Source of the DNA: Roseovarius nanhaiticus
GTDB lineage: Bacteria > Pseudomonadota > Alphaproteobacteria > Rhodobacterales > Rhodobacteraceae
DNA length: 64,000 nt
Assembly (NCBI RefSeq): GCF_900156535.1
Contig: NZ_FTNV01000001.1
Span: 1,798,001-1,862,000 of the forward strand
Reading direction: 5' to 3'
Below are positions 39,613 through 48,397 of this stretch, piece by piece (the first letter of the stretch is position 1; the number at the start of each line of letters is the position of its first letter). The notes beneath the pieces were generated by a model. It saw only the letters and a program-made list of their open reading frames with translations, did no database searches and was not told the DNA's origin. The position numbers and the translations under genes are program-made.

Positions 39613-40479
39613 TCAGGCCGCCTTGGCTGCGGCTTCGGCCTTGAGTTTGAAGTCGAACTTCATGTGCAGGTCCGTGCCCAGCGATGGATCGGCCTTTTCG
39701 AACTTGCCGATCAGGCTGTCTTTGACGGCAAACACGCTGTCATCCTCCAGCCAGCCGCTATCGGCGTCAAAGATCTGGCTGACCAGGGGGCGATAGCCCT
39801 CCTTGGAAATGATGAAATGCATATGGCCGGGGCGCATCGCGTGGTGGCCCATATAGCGCAGTAGCTCGCCCGCGGTCTCATTGTCGGGGATGGGGTAGGG
39901 GACGGGGCGCACGGCGACAAACGCGTAATGGCCGTTCTCGTCCGTCTCGAAGCGACCGCGCAGGTTATATTCGGGCTGATCGGGATCGAGATTCTCGTAG
40001 ATGCCGTTGGGCGCGTCCTGCCAGACATCCATCGTCACACCGGCCAGCGGATTGCCGTCGGTGTCGTGGATATAGCCTTCGTAATAGGCGGTTTCCTCGT
40101 TGTCGAAATGCTTGATGATCGTCGACGCACCCTTGGGCAGGACGGGGGGATTCTCGCGGTAGAAGGGGCCAAGGACGGTCGACGCGCTCTCGCCCTTTTC
40201 AACAGGGTTGGTCAGCATGTCGGCCAGCACTTCGATGCCAAGGATATCGCCCAGAAGGATGAATTCCTGGCGGTTGTCGTCACAGGTCTGGCCCGCACGC
40301 TTGAGGAATTCGCAGGCCTGGATGAATTCGCTGTGCTGCAAGTTCACCTCCTTGCAGAAGTCGTGCATGTGGCGGATGAGCGCGGACATGATCTCGCGCT
40401 GGCGGTCGCTGATATCGCCATTCTTGCCCAGTGCGGCGACGACGACGTCGGTGATGTTGTCTTGTGATACGATGCCCAT
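39613..40479 (-). CDS. catA: Intradiol ring-cleavage dioxygenase (catechol/hydroxyquinol 1,2-dioxygenase type)
   Basis: A 288-residue non-haem Fe(III) intradiol dioxygenase. Iron ligands expected are Y161, Y195, H219 and H221 (in MRPGHMHF). It opens catechol to cis,cis-muconate. Features such as an N-terminal ITDVVVAAL, QEFILLGDILG and a C-terminal DDSVFAVKDSLIGKFE resemble hydroxyquinol or chlorocatechol dioxygenases, so strict CatA identity is not certain. ATG 40479 has GAGGAGC at proper spacing. It is divergent from the ben/pca-like operon. Confidence 0.85.
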   Translation of the reverse strand: MGIVSQDNITDVVVAALGKNGDISDRQREIMSALIRHMHDFCKEVNLQHSEFIQACEFLKRAGQTCDDNRQEFILLGDILGIEVLADMLTNPVEKGESASTVLGPFYRENPPVLPKGASTIIKHFDNEETAYYEGYIHDTDGNPLAGVTMDVWQDAPNGIYENLDPDQPEYNLRGRFETDENGHYAFVAVRPVPYPIPDNETAGELLRYMGHHAMRPGHMHFIISKEGYRPLVSQIFDADSGWLEDDSVFAVKDSLIGKFEKADPSLGTDLHMKFDFKLKAEAAAKAA

Positions 40480-40577
40480 TTGGATGCTCCTCAAACGATA
40501 CGGACTGACACATGAGGGCGCATGCGTCCCTCCTCCCTAGTGCTGCGCCACCTTCGACCAAATGACCGCCCGGCCCA

Positions 40578-40593
40578 ATACCCGGACCGGTAT
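40578..40593. promoter_or_regulatory. Possible LysR half-site pair ATAC-N8-GTAT
   Basis: ATAC and GTAT in inverted order with 8 bp between, in the divergent dioxygenase / 126-aa-gene promoter. BenM/CatM sites are ATAC-N7-GTAT, so this is one base off and remains tentative. Another ATAC half-site follows at about 40600. Confidence 0.3.
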
Positions 40594-40695
40594 CAGGCGA
40601 TACTTTGACCGGACGGCGCGGATGCTGTCGGGTCGACGGTGAACGCCCGCGGCGCGCCCCAGGGCCCTGCGGAACGCGAAAGAAGGACGCTGCGC

Positions 40696-41076
40696 ATGAT
40701 CGACACACTCAAGACAATGCAAGAGGCGCTGAACGGCACGCCCCATCTGCGGCGGCTGGGCCGGCTATTCTCGGAAACGGTCCTCTTGGGCGTGGACGAG
40801 GACGAGTATTACCTGACCTTCGAGAAGGGCGAGCTGGTGGACATCTCCGAAGGCCCCAGCCGCAAGACGCCTTACAGGTTCTCGTATCACACGGACAAGG
40901 ACGCGCTGCAGAGGTTCTGGGAGCCGCTGCCGGCGCCCGGATTTCACGACATTTTTGGCCTGGTCAAGATCGGGCGCGGGCGCATTGCCGGGGATATCCT
41001 GGTGCTGGTCAAGAACCTGCGCTTCTTCAAGGAATTCATGATGTTGCCGCGCGACATGAAGGGAGGCCAGTCATGA
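40696..41076 (+). CDS. Small SCP2-like protein of the benzoate operon
   Basis: A 126-residue protein I cannot name firmly. It has an alternating beta pattern (VLLGVDEDEYYLTFEKGELVD) and a helix-rich tail rather like SCP2 sterol-binding domains. No signal peptide. ATG 40696 follows GAAGGA. It overlaps the next gene, an enol-lactonase-like hydrolase, by 4 nt, so it may act with that enzyme or bind an aromatic or lipid ligand. It is not CatC (which is about 95 residues with different motifs). Confidence 0.7.
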   Translation: MIDTLKTMQEALNGTPHLRRLGRLFSETVLLGVDEDEYYLTFEKGELVDISEGPSRKTPYRFSYHTDKDALQRFWEPLPAPGFHDIFGLVKIGRGRIAGDILVLVKNLRFFKEFMMLPRDMKGGQS

Positions 41077-41921
41077 GCGTCGAGCCAATCACCGGCCGCT
41101 ACCTGACGGCCATGGTCGAGGGCGCCCCGCGCCGTATCTATTTCGAGGAGGCGGGTGAGGGTACTCCGGTGCTCTGCCTGCACACGGCGGGCGCGGACAC
41201 GCGGCAGTGGCGCCATCTGATGAACGACGCCGAGATCACCGCGCAGCACCGCCTGATCGCCTTCGACATGCCGCTGCACGGCAAATCCCTGCCGCCCGAA
41301 GGGTTCGAGACCGAAGAGTACCTGCTGACCACAGACGCCTATATCGAGACGATCCTGGCGGTGATGGACGGCCTCGGCCTGGATAAGCCGATCCTTGCGG
41401 GCTGTTCGATGGGCGGGCGCATCGCGCTGCAACTGGCCGCGCTGCACCCGGATCGCTTTGCCGGCTTCATCGCCATCGAGGCCAGCGATTTTCAGCCCGC
41501 TTGGTACGATATCGACTGGTTCCACCGCCCCGATGCGCATGGCGGTGAAATGGGTGCGGCGCTGGTCTCGGCCAATATCAGCCCCCATGCCCCCAATTCC
41601 GAGCGATGGAACACGCTCTGGATGTTCATGCAATCGGGGCCGGGCGTCTTTCGCGGTGACCTCAGCTTTTATACCCGCGACGACAGCCTGATCGCGCGCC
41701 TCGGCCAGATCGACACCGCAAAAACGCCGGTGCATATCATCGTCGGCGCCTACGATCTGACCTGTACGCCCGAAGATGCCAAGCGGACGGCAGATGCCAT
41801 CCCCGGCGCCACGCTCGCCGTCATGGACGAGTTGGGCCATTTCCCGATGTCCGAACATCCCGAAGGCTTCCGTCCATTTTTCATCGAGGCATTGGCCAAG
41901 ATGCCGAAGAGCGCCGCCTAA
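41073..41921 (+). CDS. Alpha/beta hydrolase, 3-oxoadipate enol-lactonase-like
   Basis: A 282-residue alpha/beta hydrolase with nucleophile elbow GCSMGG (S112), acid in VGAYDLTC and His in DELGHFPMSE. In this cluster it most likely opens beta-ketoadipate enol-lactone, the PcaD step, though this is inferred from context. Coupled to the upstream gene by ATGA and abutting benE downstream. Confidence 0.8.
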   Translation: MSVEPITGRYLTAMVEGAPRRIYFEEAGEGTPVLCLHTAGADTRQWRHLMNDAEITAQHRLIAFDMPLHGKSLPPEGFETEEYLLTTDAYIETILAVMDGLGLDKPILAGCSMGGRIALQLAALHPDRFAGFIAIEASDFQPAWYDIDWFHRPDAHGGEMGAALVSANISPHAPNSERWNTLWMFMQSGPGVFRGDLSFYTRDDSLIARLGQIDTAKTPVHIIVGAYDLTCTPEDAKRTADAIPGATLAVMDELGHFPMSEHPEGFRPFFIEALAKMPKSAA

Positions 41922-43139
41922 GTGAGCGCCCCCGCCGATACCAGCGCGGCCCCGGCGCATGGCCGCAGCCTGATGCGCGATGCTTCGGCCTCGGCCATCG
42001 CGGCGGGGTTCCTGGCGGTGCTGGTATCGAATGCGGGACCGCTCTTGATCTTCTTGCAGTCGGCGCGGGCAATGGGCGTGTCCGAGACGGTGTTTTCCGG
42101 GTGGGTCGCCGCGATCTCGCTGACGGCGGGGCTGGCCTCGATCGGGCTGAGCCTTGCGTTTCGGGCGCCCGTTCTGGTGGCCTGGTCGGCGCCGGGCGTG
42201 GTCCTGTTGGGCACCGTGGGGCCGGGCCTGCCGTTTTCGGATATCGTGGGTGCCTATCTGGTCTCGGCGGCCATTATCCTGATCATCGGGGTCAGCGGGC
42301 TCTTTGACCGGCTTTTGTCCCTGGTCCCTCCGGCAGTGGCGAGCGGGATGATGGCGGGTATCCTTTTCACCTTCGGCGCCAGCGCGATGGGCGGCTTTGC
42401 GACGGCGCCGCTGATGGTGGGCATTCTCTTGCTGGCCTTCGTGGTGCTGTCGGTCATTACGCCGCGTTTTGCGCTGATCTGGCTGCTTGCGGGCGTTCTG
42501 ATCCTGACATTTGCGTCCGCTGAGAGCGGACAGGGCGCGCCGCGGATCTTTCCGCAATTGACCGCGACGTGGCCGACCTTTTCGACTGCCGCGCTTTTGG
42601 GGCTGGCGCTGCCGCTGACGCTGACCACGTTGACGGGGCAGTTCCTGGCCGGGCTCGCGATCTTGCGGACATACGATTTTCACCTGCCCGCGCGGCCCGT
42701 GCTGGTGGTGGCCAGCCTTGCCTCGTTTGCCGGGGCTTTTTTCGGCGGGATCACCACTGCGCTGGCGTCAATCACCATGGCCCTTGGCGCCAGCGCCGAG
42801 GCGCATCCCGATCCGCGCCGCCGCTATGTGGCGGGCGTAGCAACGGGCGGCTTTTTCGTGCTCTGCGCCATCTTCGCTGGCACCATCGGCTGGGCCATGC
42901 TGCGCATCCCCGCCGAGCTGATCGCACTCTTGGCCGGTCTGGCCCTTCTTGGCGCCATCGCCAAGGGGCTGTCGGACATGCTGGGCAGCGGGGCCGATAT
43001 GCAGGCAGGCCTGCTGACCTTCATCACAACGGCCTCGGGTGTGACCATTCTCGATATAGGCTCGGCGTTCTGGGGCATCCTCGTCGGTGTCATCGCCGTT
43101 CACACGGCCCGTCTGACCAACCGCCTGCGCGGCGCCTGA
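41922..43139 (+). CDS. benE: Benzoate/proton symporter BenE
   Basis: A 405-residue membrane transporter with about 12 hydrophobic segments and the family motifs FLAVLVSNAGPLLIF, VAWSAPGVVLL, LTLTTLTGQFLAGLAILR and GGITTALASITMALG. BenE imports benzoate with protons. The start is GTG at 41922, directly after the hydrolase TAA. Followed 38 bp later by a BKACE gene. Confidence 0.92.
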   Translation: MSAPADTSAAPAHGRSLMRDASASAIAAGFLAVLVSNAGPLLIFLQSARAMGVSETVFSGWVAAISLTAGLASIGLSLAFRAPVLVAWSAPGVVLLGTVGPGLPFSDIVGAYLVSAAIILIIGVSGLFDRLLSLVPPAVASGMMAGILFTFGASAMGGFATAPLMVGILLLAFVVLSVITPRFALIWLLAGVLILTFASAESGQGAPRIFPQLTATWPTFSTAALLGLALPLTLTTLTGQFLAGLAILRTYDFHLPARPVLVVASLASFAGAFFGGITTALASITMALGASAEAHPDPRRRYVAGVATGGFFVLCAIFAGTIGWAMLRIPAELIALLAGLALLGAIAKGLSDMLGSGADMQAGLLTFITTASGVTILDIGSAFWGILVGVIAVHTARLTNRLRGA

Positions 43140-43177
43140 ATGCGCGCTCCTTCACCTTCAACGACAGGACGATCCAC

Positions 43178-44023
43178 ATGACAAACCCATGTATCCTATG
43201 TGTCGCGATCACCGGCTCCTTGCCGACCAAAGAGAACAACCCCGCCGTGCCGATCACGATCGAAGAGCAGATCGAAAGCACGCATGAGGCCTTCGAGGCG
43301 GGCGCGAGCATCGCCCATTGCCATGTGCGCGACGATGCGGGCAAACCCACCGCCGACCCCGAGCGCTTTGGCCGCCTTCTGGAAGGGTTGCGGCAGCATT
43401 GTCCCGGCATGATCGTCCAGCTGTCGACCGGCGGGCGCTCGGGCGCGGGGCACGAGCGGGGCGGCATGCTGCCGCTGCGGCCCGACATGGCGTCGCTCTC
43501 TGTCGGGTCCAACAACTTTCCGACCCGCGTTTACGAGAACGCGCCCGACCTGGTCGATTGGCTGGCCGGCGAGATGCGCACCTATGATGTGCTGCCCGAG
43601 ATCGAGGCGTTCGATCTAAGCCATATTCATCAGGCTGTGGCGATGCATGCCGACGGACGTCTGCCGCGCAAGCTCTATGTGCAGTTCGTGATGGGCGTAA
43701 AGAATGCGACGCCCGTCGACCGCGATATCTTTGACTACTACGTCAAGACGATGCAGCGCATCGCGCCGGATGCCAACTGGTGCGCGGCGGGGATCGGGCG
43801 CCACCAGCTGACGGTGAATGAATGGGCTATCGCGGCAGGCGGGCACACCCGTACCGGCCTTGAGGATAACGTGCGCCTCGACAAGGACCGGCTGGCGCCC
43901 TCGAACGCGGCATTGGTCGCCCGCGCCGCAGCGCTTTGCGAGAAATACGAGCGCCCCGTCGCCACGTGGCAGCAAGCCCGCGATATCCTGGGTCTGGCGC
44001 AGCCGCGCCAGGGCGCCCGGTAA
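43178..44023 (+). CDS. Beta-keto acid cleavage enzyme (BKACE, DUF849 family)
   Basis: A 281-residue TIM-barrel metalloenzyme of the family of 3-keto-5-aminohexanoate cleavage enzyme (Kce). The zinc-binding H47-x-H49 (IAHCHVRDD), QLSTGGRSG and the later THTRTGLEDN-type HTRTGLEDNVRLDK segment are conserved. BKACE enzymes react a beta-keto acid with acetyl-CoA to give acetoacetate and a shortened acyl-CoA. Its place in a benzoate/catechol cluster suggests it acts on beta-ketoadipate. ATG 43178 was chosen because the upstream open frame overlaps benE. Confidence 0.9.
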   Translation: MTNPCILCVAITGSLPTKENNPAVPITIEEQIESTHEAFEAGASIAHCHVRDDAGKPTADPERFGRLLEGLRQHCPGMIVQLSTGGRSGAGHERGGMLPLRPDMASLSVGSNNFPTRVYENAPDLVDWLAGEMRTYDVLPEIEAFDLSHIHQAVAMHADGRLPRKLYVQFVMGVKNATPVDRDIFDYYVKTMQRIAPDANWCAAGIGRHQLTVNEWAIAAGGHTRTGLEDNVRLDKDRLAPSNAALVARAAALCEKYERPVATWQQARDILGLAQPRQGAR

Positions 44024-44148
44024 CGAGTTCGCGCCTTTGGGTATCAGGCCTTACCGAAGCGGTATTGGACTTGGCCCCCGCAGAGGCGCAACCTCTTAAC
44101 CAGCACAAAGAGCGCTAAGACAAGCGAAGATCAAAAGGGGATACGGCT

Positions 44149-45309
44149 TTGCCCAAGATCGAGAACATCAGCACGAGGATCGTCGATTTGCCCACCATCC
44201 GGGGGCATGTCCTGTCGATGGCGACGATGACGGTTCAGTCCGTGGTGCTGGTGCATGTCCACTTCTCGGATGGCTCGGTCGGTATCGGCGAGGGCACGTC
44301 CATTGGCGGGCTCAGCTATGGCGCCGAAAGCCCCGAAAGCATCGCCTCGGCGATCGAGACCTATATCGCCCCGGCCATCATCGGCCGCGACGGCGATAAC
44401 GTGAACGCCGCCCGCCACGCCGCTGAGCGCGCGGTCACGGGCAACCCCATCGCGCGCTGCGCAGTCGAAAACGCCCTTTGGGACGGCCTCGGCAAGCGCG
44501 CGGGCAAGTCCGTGGCCGAGCTTTTCGGCGGTGCGCTGCATACCGGACTGGAAGTGGCGTGGACGCTGGCCTCGGGCAATGCGGCGCAGGATATCGAAGA
44601 GGCCATGTCGATGCTCGAGCAACGCCGCCATCGCCAGTTCAAGCTGAAGGTCGGCAAGCGCGCGGTGCGCGAAGATATCGCACACGTGGCCCGCATCAAA
44701 AGCGCGCTGGGCGACCGGGCCAAGGTAACGGTCGACGTCAATCAGGCCTGGAGCCTTCATGACGCCCGCATCGGCCTGGCCGGTCTGCAGGAAATCGGCG
44801 TCGACATGGTCGAGCAGCCCATCGCGGCCTGCCATCGCCATGCGCTGGGCACGCTGACGCGTGACTACCAGATCGCCGTCATGGCCGATGAGGCGCTGCG
44901 CGGTCCCGAGGATGCGCTGAACCACGCGTGCGAGCATGCGGCGGACGCTTTTGCGGTCAAGATCGCGCAATCGGGCGGCCTCAGCCGTGCGGCAGAGGTG
45001 ATCGCCATCGGGCAGGCCGCCGGCATTGGCCTTTATGGCGGGACCATGCTGGAATCGGGCGTTGGCACTGCCGCTGCGCTGCAACTTTTTGCGACTGTGG
45101 GCCATCTGGCCTGGGGGACCGAGCTGTTTGGTCCGCTCCTGTTCAAGGACGACATTTTGACGACCCCGCTGGTTTATTCGGACTTCCAAGTCCATGTTCC
45201 GGCGGGACATGGCAGCGGCGTGACGCTGGATCAGGACAAGGTTGATTTCTACACGCGGGGCAAAACCCGGGCGGTGCCTACGCACACACACATGAAGGCA
45301 AGCGTCTGA
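44149..45309 (+). CDS. catB: Muconate cycloisomerase
   Basis: A 386-residue enolase-superfamily enzyme that turns cis,cis-muconate into muconolactone. Catalytic K165/K167 (FKLKVGK), metal ligands D196, E222 and D247, and K271 are all present. No ATG is available at the family N-terminus; a TTG at 44149 with AAGGGG upstream starts MPKIENISTRIVDLP. It sits between BKACE and benA. Confidence 0.93.
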   Translation: MPKIENISTRIVDLPTIRGHVLSMATMTVQSVVLVHVHFSDGSVGIGEGTSIGGLSYGAESPESIASAIETYIAPAIIGRDGDNVNAARHAAERAVTGNPIARCAVENALWDGLGKRAGKSVAELFGGALHTGLEVAWTLASGNAAQDIEEAMSMLEQRRHRQFKLKVGKRAVREDIAHVARIKSALGDRAKVTVDVNQAWSLHDARIGLAGLQEIGVDMVEQPIAACHRHALGTLTRDYQIAVMADEALRGPEDALNHACEHAADAFAVKIAQSGGLSRAAEVIAIGQAAGIGLYGGTMLESGVGTAAALQLFATVGHLAWGTELFGPLLFKDDILTTPLVYSDFQVHVPAGHGSGVTLDQDKVDFYTRGKTRAVPTHTHMKASV

Positions 45310-45357
45310 AACCCGGAGGAGGGGACAGACAGTGACCAACGAGGAGGAGAAGACATC

Positions 45358-46752
45358 ATGCTGACACTGCCAAAACTGGACGAGCTTGATCGCCGTTTGG
45401 AGAACATCGTCGAGGACGATCCCGAGAATGGCGTCTTTCGCGCACGCCGCGACATGTTCACCGATCCGGACCTTTTCGAGCTGGAGATGAAGCACATCTT
45501 CGAGGGCAACTGGATCTACATGGCGCATGAAAGCCAGATCCCGAACCCCGGTGACTATTTCACGCTGCATATGGGCCGCACGCCTGTCGTCATCACCCGA
45601 GACAAGGACGGCGAGCTGCACGCGCTGGTCAATGCCTGCTCGCACCGGGGCGCCATGCTCTGCCGTTTCAAGCGCCGCAACCAAAAGACATTTACCTGCC
45701 CCTTCCACGGCTGGACCTTCTCGAACACCGGCAAGCTTCTGAAGGTCAAGGACCCCAAGGGCGCAGGATATCCCGAGCAGTTCAACCAGGATGGCAGCCA
45801 CGATCTGACGCGCGTTGCCAAATTCGGCAATTATCGCGGTTTCCTCTTCGGCTCGCTCAACCCTGATGTGGAAGAGCTGGAGGATTACCTGGGCGAGGCC
45901 AAGAAGATGATCGACATGGTCGCCGACCAGTCGCCCGACGGTCTCGAAGTGCTGCGCGGCGCGTCAACCTACACCTACGATGGCAACTGGAAGCTGCAGG
46001 CCGAAAACGGCGCCGATGGCTATCACGTCTCGGCCGTGCATTGGAACTATGTGGCCACCACCGGCCGCCGCACGCAGGACGGCAAGGAAGACAAGATCAA
46101 GGCCACCGATGCGTCCAAATGGGCCAAGCAGAAGGGCGGCTTTCATTCCTATGTGAACGGTCACCTGCTGCTCTGGACGACCTGGGCCGACCCTACCAAT
46201 CGCCCCAACTACGCCAAGCTGGGCGAGTGGACCGAGCAGTTCGGCAAGGAAAAGGCCGAGTGGATGACGGGCGTTCTGCGCAACCTTTGCCTCTATCCCA
46301 ACGTCTTCCTGATGGACCAGTTCTCTAGCCAGCTGCGTATTTTCCGGCCCATTTCGGTCGATCAGACCGAAGTGACGATCTATTGCATCGCCCCCAAGGG
46401 CGAGAGCAAGGAAAGCCGCGCGCATCGCATCCGCCAATACGAGGATTTCTTCAACGCCTCTGGCATGGCGACGCCGGACGATACCGAGGAATTCCGTGCA
46501 ACCCAGCGCGGCTATCAGGGCAGTGCCCACGCCAAGTGGAACGACCTGACCCGCGGAGCGACCCAGTGGATCGAAGGCCCCGACGAGGACGCCAAGGCGC
46601 TGGGGATCAACCCGATCCTGTCGGGTGCGCGCACCGAGGATGAGGGCCTTTTCGTGATCCAGCACAGCCAATGGGCCGAGCGGATGCGGGACGCGGTCAG
46701 CGCCGAGCGCGAGACCCTTTCGGGCGAAGAACAGCAAGTGGCAGCGGAGTGA
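45358..46752 (+). CDS. benA: Benzoate 1,2-dioxygenase large subunit
   Basis: A 464-residue Rieske oxygenase alpha subunit. The Rieske cluster ligands are C94, H96, C114 and H117 (CSHRG and CPFHGWTF); the mononuclear iron site lies in the [10 protein letters not shown] region. With BenB and BenC it converts benzoate to the cis-diol carboxylate. Strong family features and the BenBCD neighbours support benzoate as substrate, though toluate oxygenases (XylX) are close relatives. Confidence 0.95.
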   Translation: MLTLPKLDELDRRLENIVEDDPENGVFRARRDMFTDPDLFELEMKHIFEGNWIYMAHESQIPNPGDYFTLHMGRTPVVITRDKDGELHALVNACSHRGAMLCRFKRRNQKTFTCPFHGWTFSNTGKLLKVKDPKGAGYPEQFNQDGSHDLTRVAKFGNYRGFLFGSLNPDVEELEDYLGEAKKMIDMVADQSPDGLEVLRGASTYTYDGNWKLQAENGADGYHVSAVHWNYVATTGRRTQDGKEDKIKATDASKWAKQKGGFHSYVNGHLLLWTTWADPTNRPNYAKLGEWTEQFGKEKAEWMTGVLRNLCLYPNVFLMDQFSSQLRIFRPISVDQTEVTIYCIAPKGESKESRAHRIRQYEDFFNASGMATPDDTEEFRATQRGYQGSAHAKWNDLTRGATQWIEGPDEDAKALGINPILSGARTEDEGLFVIQHSQWAERMRDAVSAERETLSGEEQQVAAE

Positions 46753-46757
46753 ATGAT

Positions 46758-47288
46758 ATGAGCACCAACACCATGGAAAAACCCGCCTCGGACGCCAAAG
46801 CGATCAGCTATGACGAGATCCAGCAATTCCTCTTTGCCGAGGCGCGTTGCCTTGATGATCGGGACTGGGATGCGTGGCTGGAATTCTACCACGACGATTG
46901 TGAATTCTGGATGCCCGCCTGGGATGATTTCGACACGCTGACCGAGGATCCGCAATCGGAGATGTCGCTGATCTGGTATCCGGACAAGTCCGGCATCGAG
47001 GATCGTGTGTTCCGCATCAAGACGGACCGCTCTTCGGCCACGTCGCTGCCCGAGCCGCGCACGGCGCATTACCTCGCCAATATCGAGGTGCTTTCGCGCG
47101 AGGGCACGCAGATCAAGCTGCGCTTCAACTGGCAAACGCTCAGCTTCCGCTACGGCCAGACCGACCGGCATTGGGGTACGTCGTTCTATACGCTGGATGT
47201 CAGCGGCAAGACGCCCCTGATCGCGGCCAAGAAAGTGGTGCTCAAGGACGATCACATTCACCACGTCGTCGACGTGTATCACACCTGA
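46758..47288 (+). CDS. benB: Benzoate 1,2-dioxygenase small subunit
   Basis: A 176-residue beta subunit of the ring-hydroxylating oxygenase, an SnoaL/NTF2-like fold protein that stabilises the alpha3beta3 complex. ATG 46758 lies 5 bp after the benA stop. Followed by a 92-bp gap with a strong hairpin before benC. Confidence 0.93.
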   Translation: MSTNTMEKPASDAKAISYDEIQQFLFAEARCLDDRDWDAWLEFYHDDCEFWMPAWDDFDTLTEDPQSEMSLIWYPDKSGIEDRVFRIKTDRSSATSLPEPRTAHYLANIEVLSREGTQIKLRFNWQTLSFRYGQTDRHWGTSFYTLDVSGKTPLIAAKKVVLKDDHIHHVVDVYHT

Positions 47289-47334
47289 GCCCGGCCAGTT
47301 TCCCGGACCAGACCCACCATCACGTCAAGACCTG

Positions 47335-47361
47335 CGCGATCCGGCCCGATGCCGGATCGCG
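47335..47361 (+). other. Hairpin between benB and benC
   Basis: Perfect 11-bp arms CGCGATCCGGC / GCCGGATCGCG with a 5-nt loop, ending 6 bp before the benC Shine-Dalgarno GGAGG. No T-run. It may tune the ratio of reductase to oxygenase. Confidence 0.65.
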
Positions 47362-47380
47362 GCGGGGGAGGAGTATGCAA

Positions 47381-48397
47381 ATGGCCTATCAGGTCGCACT
47401 GAATTTCGAGGATGGCGTCACCCGCGTGATCGACGTGGATGAGGACGAGAAAGTCACCGACGCCGCCTTCCGCAACAAGATCAACTTGCCCATGGATTGC
47501 CGCGATGGCGTCTGCGGCACCTGCAAATGCAAGTGCGAAGAGGGTGAGTACGAGCTTGAGTTCTACATGGACGAGGCGATGACCGAGGAAGAGGCCGAAG
47601 AGCGCTTTGTTCTCGCGTGTCAGATGACGGTCGAGAGCGATTGCATCATTTCTGTCCCGGTCTCGTCCGAGATCTGCAAGACCGGCGCGCAGACCGTTCG
47701 CGGCGCCGTGCAGGCCATCGACGCGCTGTCGGACACCTCCTACAACCTCACGGTCAAGCTGCAGAAGGCGATGGGTTTCCTGCCCGGCCAATACGTCAAT
47801 ATCAGCGTGCCGGGCACCGACGCGCACCGCTCCTACTCATTTTCGTCGCGCCCCGGCGCCGAGGAGGCGACGTTTCTTATCCGCAACCTCAAGGGCGGCG
47901 TGATGTCCAGCTATCTCGAAGCCGGATCGACCGGCGACGAGGTCGAGCTGACCGGCCCGATGGGCGCGTTCTATCTGCGCAACCTGGAGCGGCCCCAGCT
48001 GTGGCTGGCGGGCGGCACCGGCCTGGCGCCGTTTCTGTCGATGCTGGAGGCGTTGGCCGAACAGGGGACCGAGCAGCAGATCACGCTCTATTACGCCGTG
48101 ACGAACGCCGCTGACCTGGTGGAATTGGCGCGCGTGCAGGAGTTGGCCGAAAAGATCGGCACGGTGCGGGTGATCACGATCCTCGCGTCGGACGATGACG
48201 ATCACGAGCGCAAGGGGTTTGTCACCGATCACGTCACCGCGGACGAGCTGAATGGCGGCGATGTCGATGTGTATCTGTGCGGCCCGCCCCCGATGGTCGA
48301 GGCAGTGCGCCAGCATTTCAAATCGCTGGGCACGGAGCCTGCAAATTTCTACTTCGAAAAATTCACGCCCAATGATGCGCTCGAGGCTGCTGCATGA
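47381..48397 (+). CDS. benC: Benzoate 1,2-dioxygenase electron transfer component
   Basis: A 338-residue NADH reductase with an N-terminal [2Fe-2S] ferredoxin domain (C40, C45, C48, C80), an FAD domain with RSYSFSS and a C-terminal NAD domain with GGTGLAPFLSM and YLCGPPPMVEA. ATG 47381 gives normal spacing to GGAGG at 47367-47371; ATG 47375 is an alternative. Coupled by ATGA to benD. Confidence 0.94.
   Translation: MAYQVALNFEDGVTRVIDVDEDEKVTDAAFRNKINLPMDCRDGVCGTCKCKCEEGEYELEFYMDEAMTEEEAEERFVLACQMTVESDCIISVPVSSEICKTGAQTVRGAVQAIDALSDTSYNLTVKLQKAMGFLPGQYVNISVPGTDAHRSYSFSSRPGAEEATFLIRNLKGGVMSSYLEAGSTGDEVELTGPMGAFYLRNLERPQLWLAGGTGLAPFLSMLEALAEQGTEQQITLYYAVTNAADLVELARVQELAEKIGTVRVITILASDDDDHERKGFVTDHVTADELNGGDVDVYLCGPPPMVEAVRQHFKSLGTEPANFYFEKFTPNDALEAAA

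Noticed and set aside
40944-42683. A 579-residue minus-strand open frame opposite the hydrolase and benE
   Set aside because: Extremely Arg/Gln/Pro-rich product with no domain; it lies wholly opposite clear genes.
44131-45801. A 556-residue minus-strand open frame opposite catB and benA
   Set aside because: Shadow of two well-supported genes; no family features.
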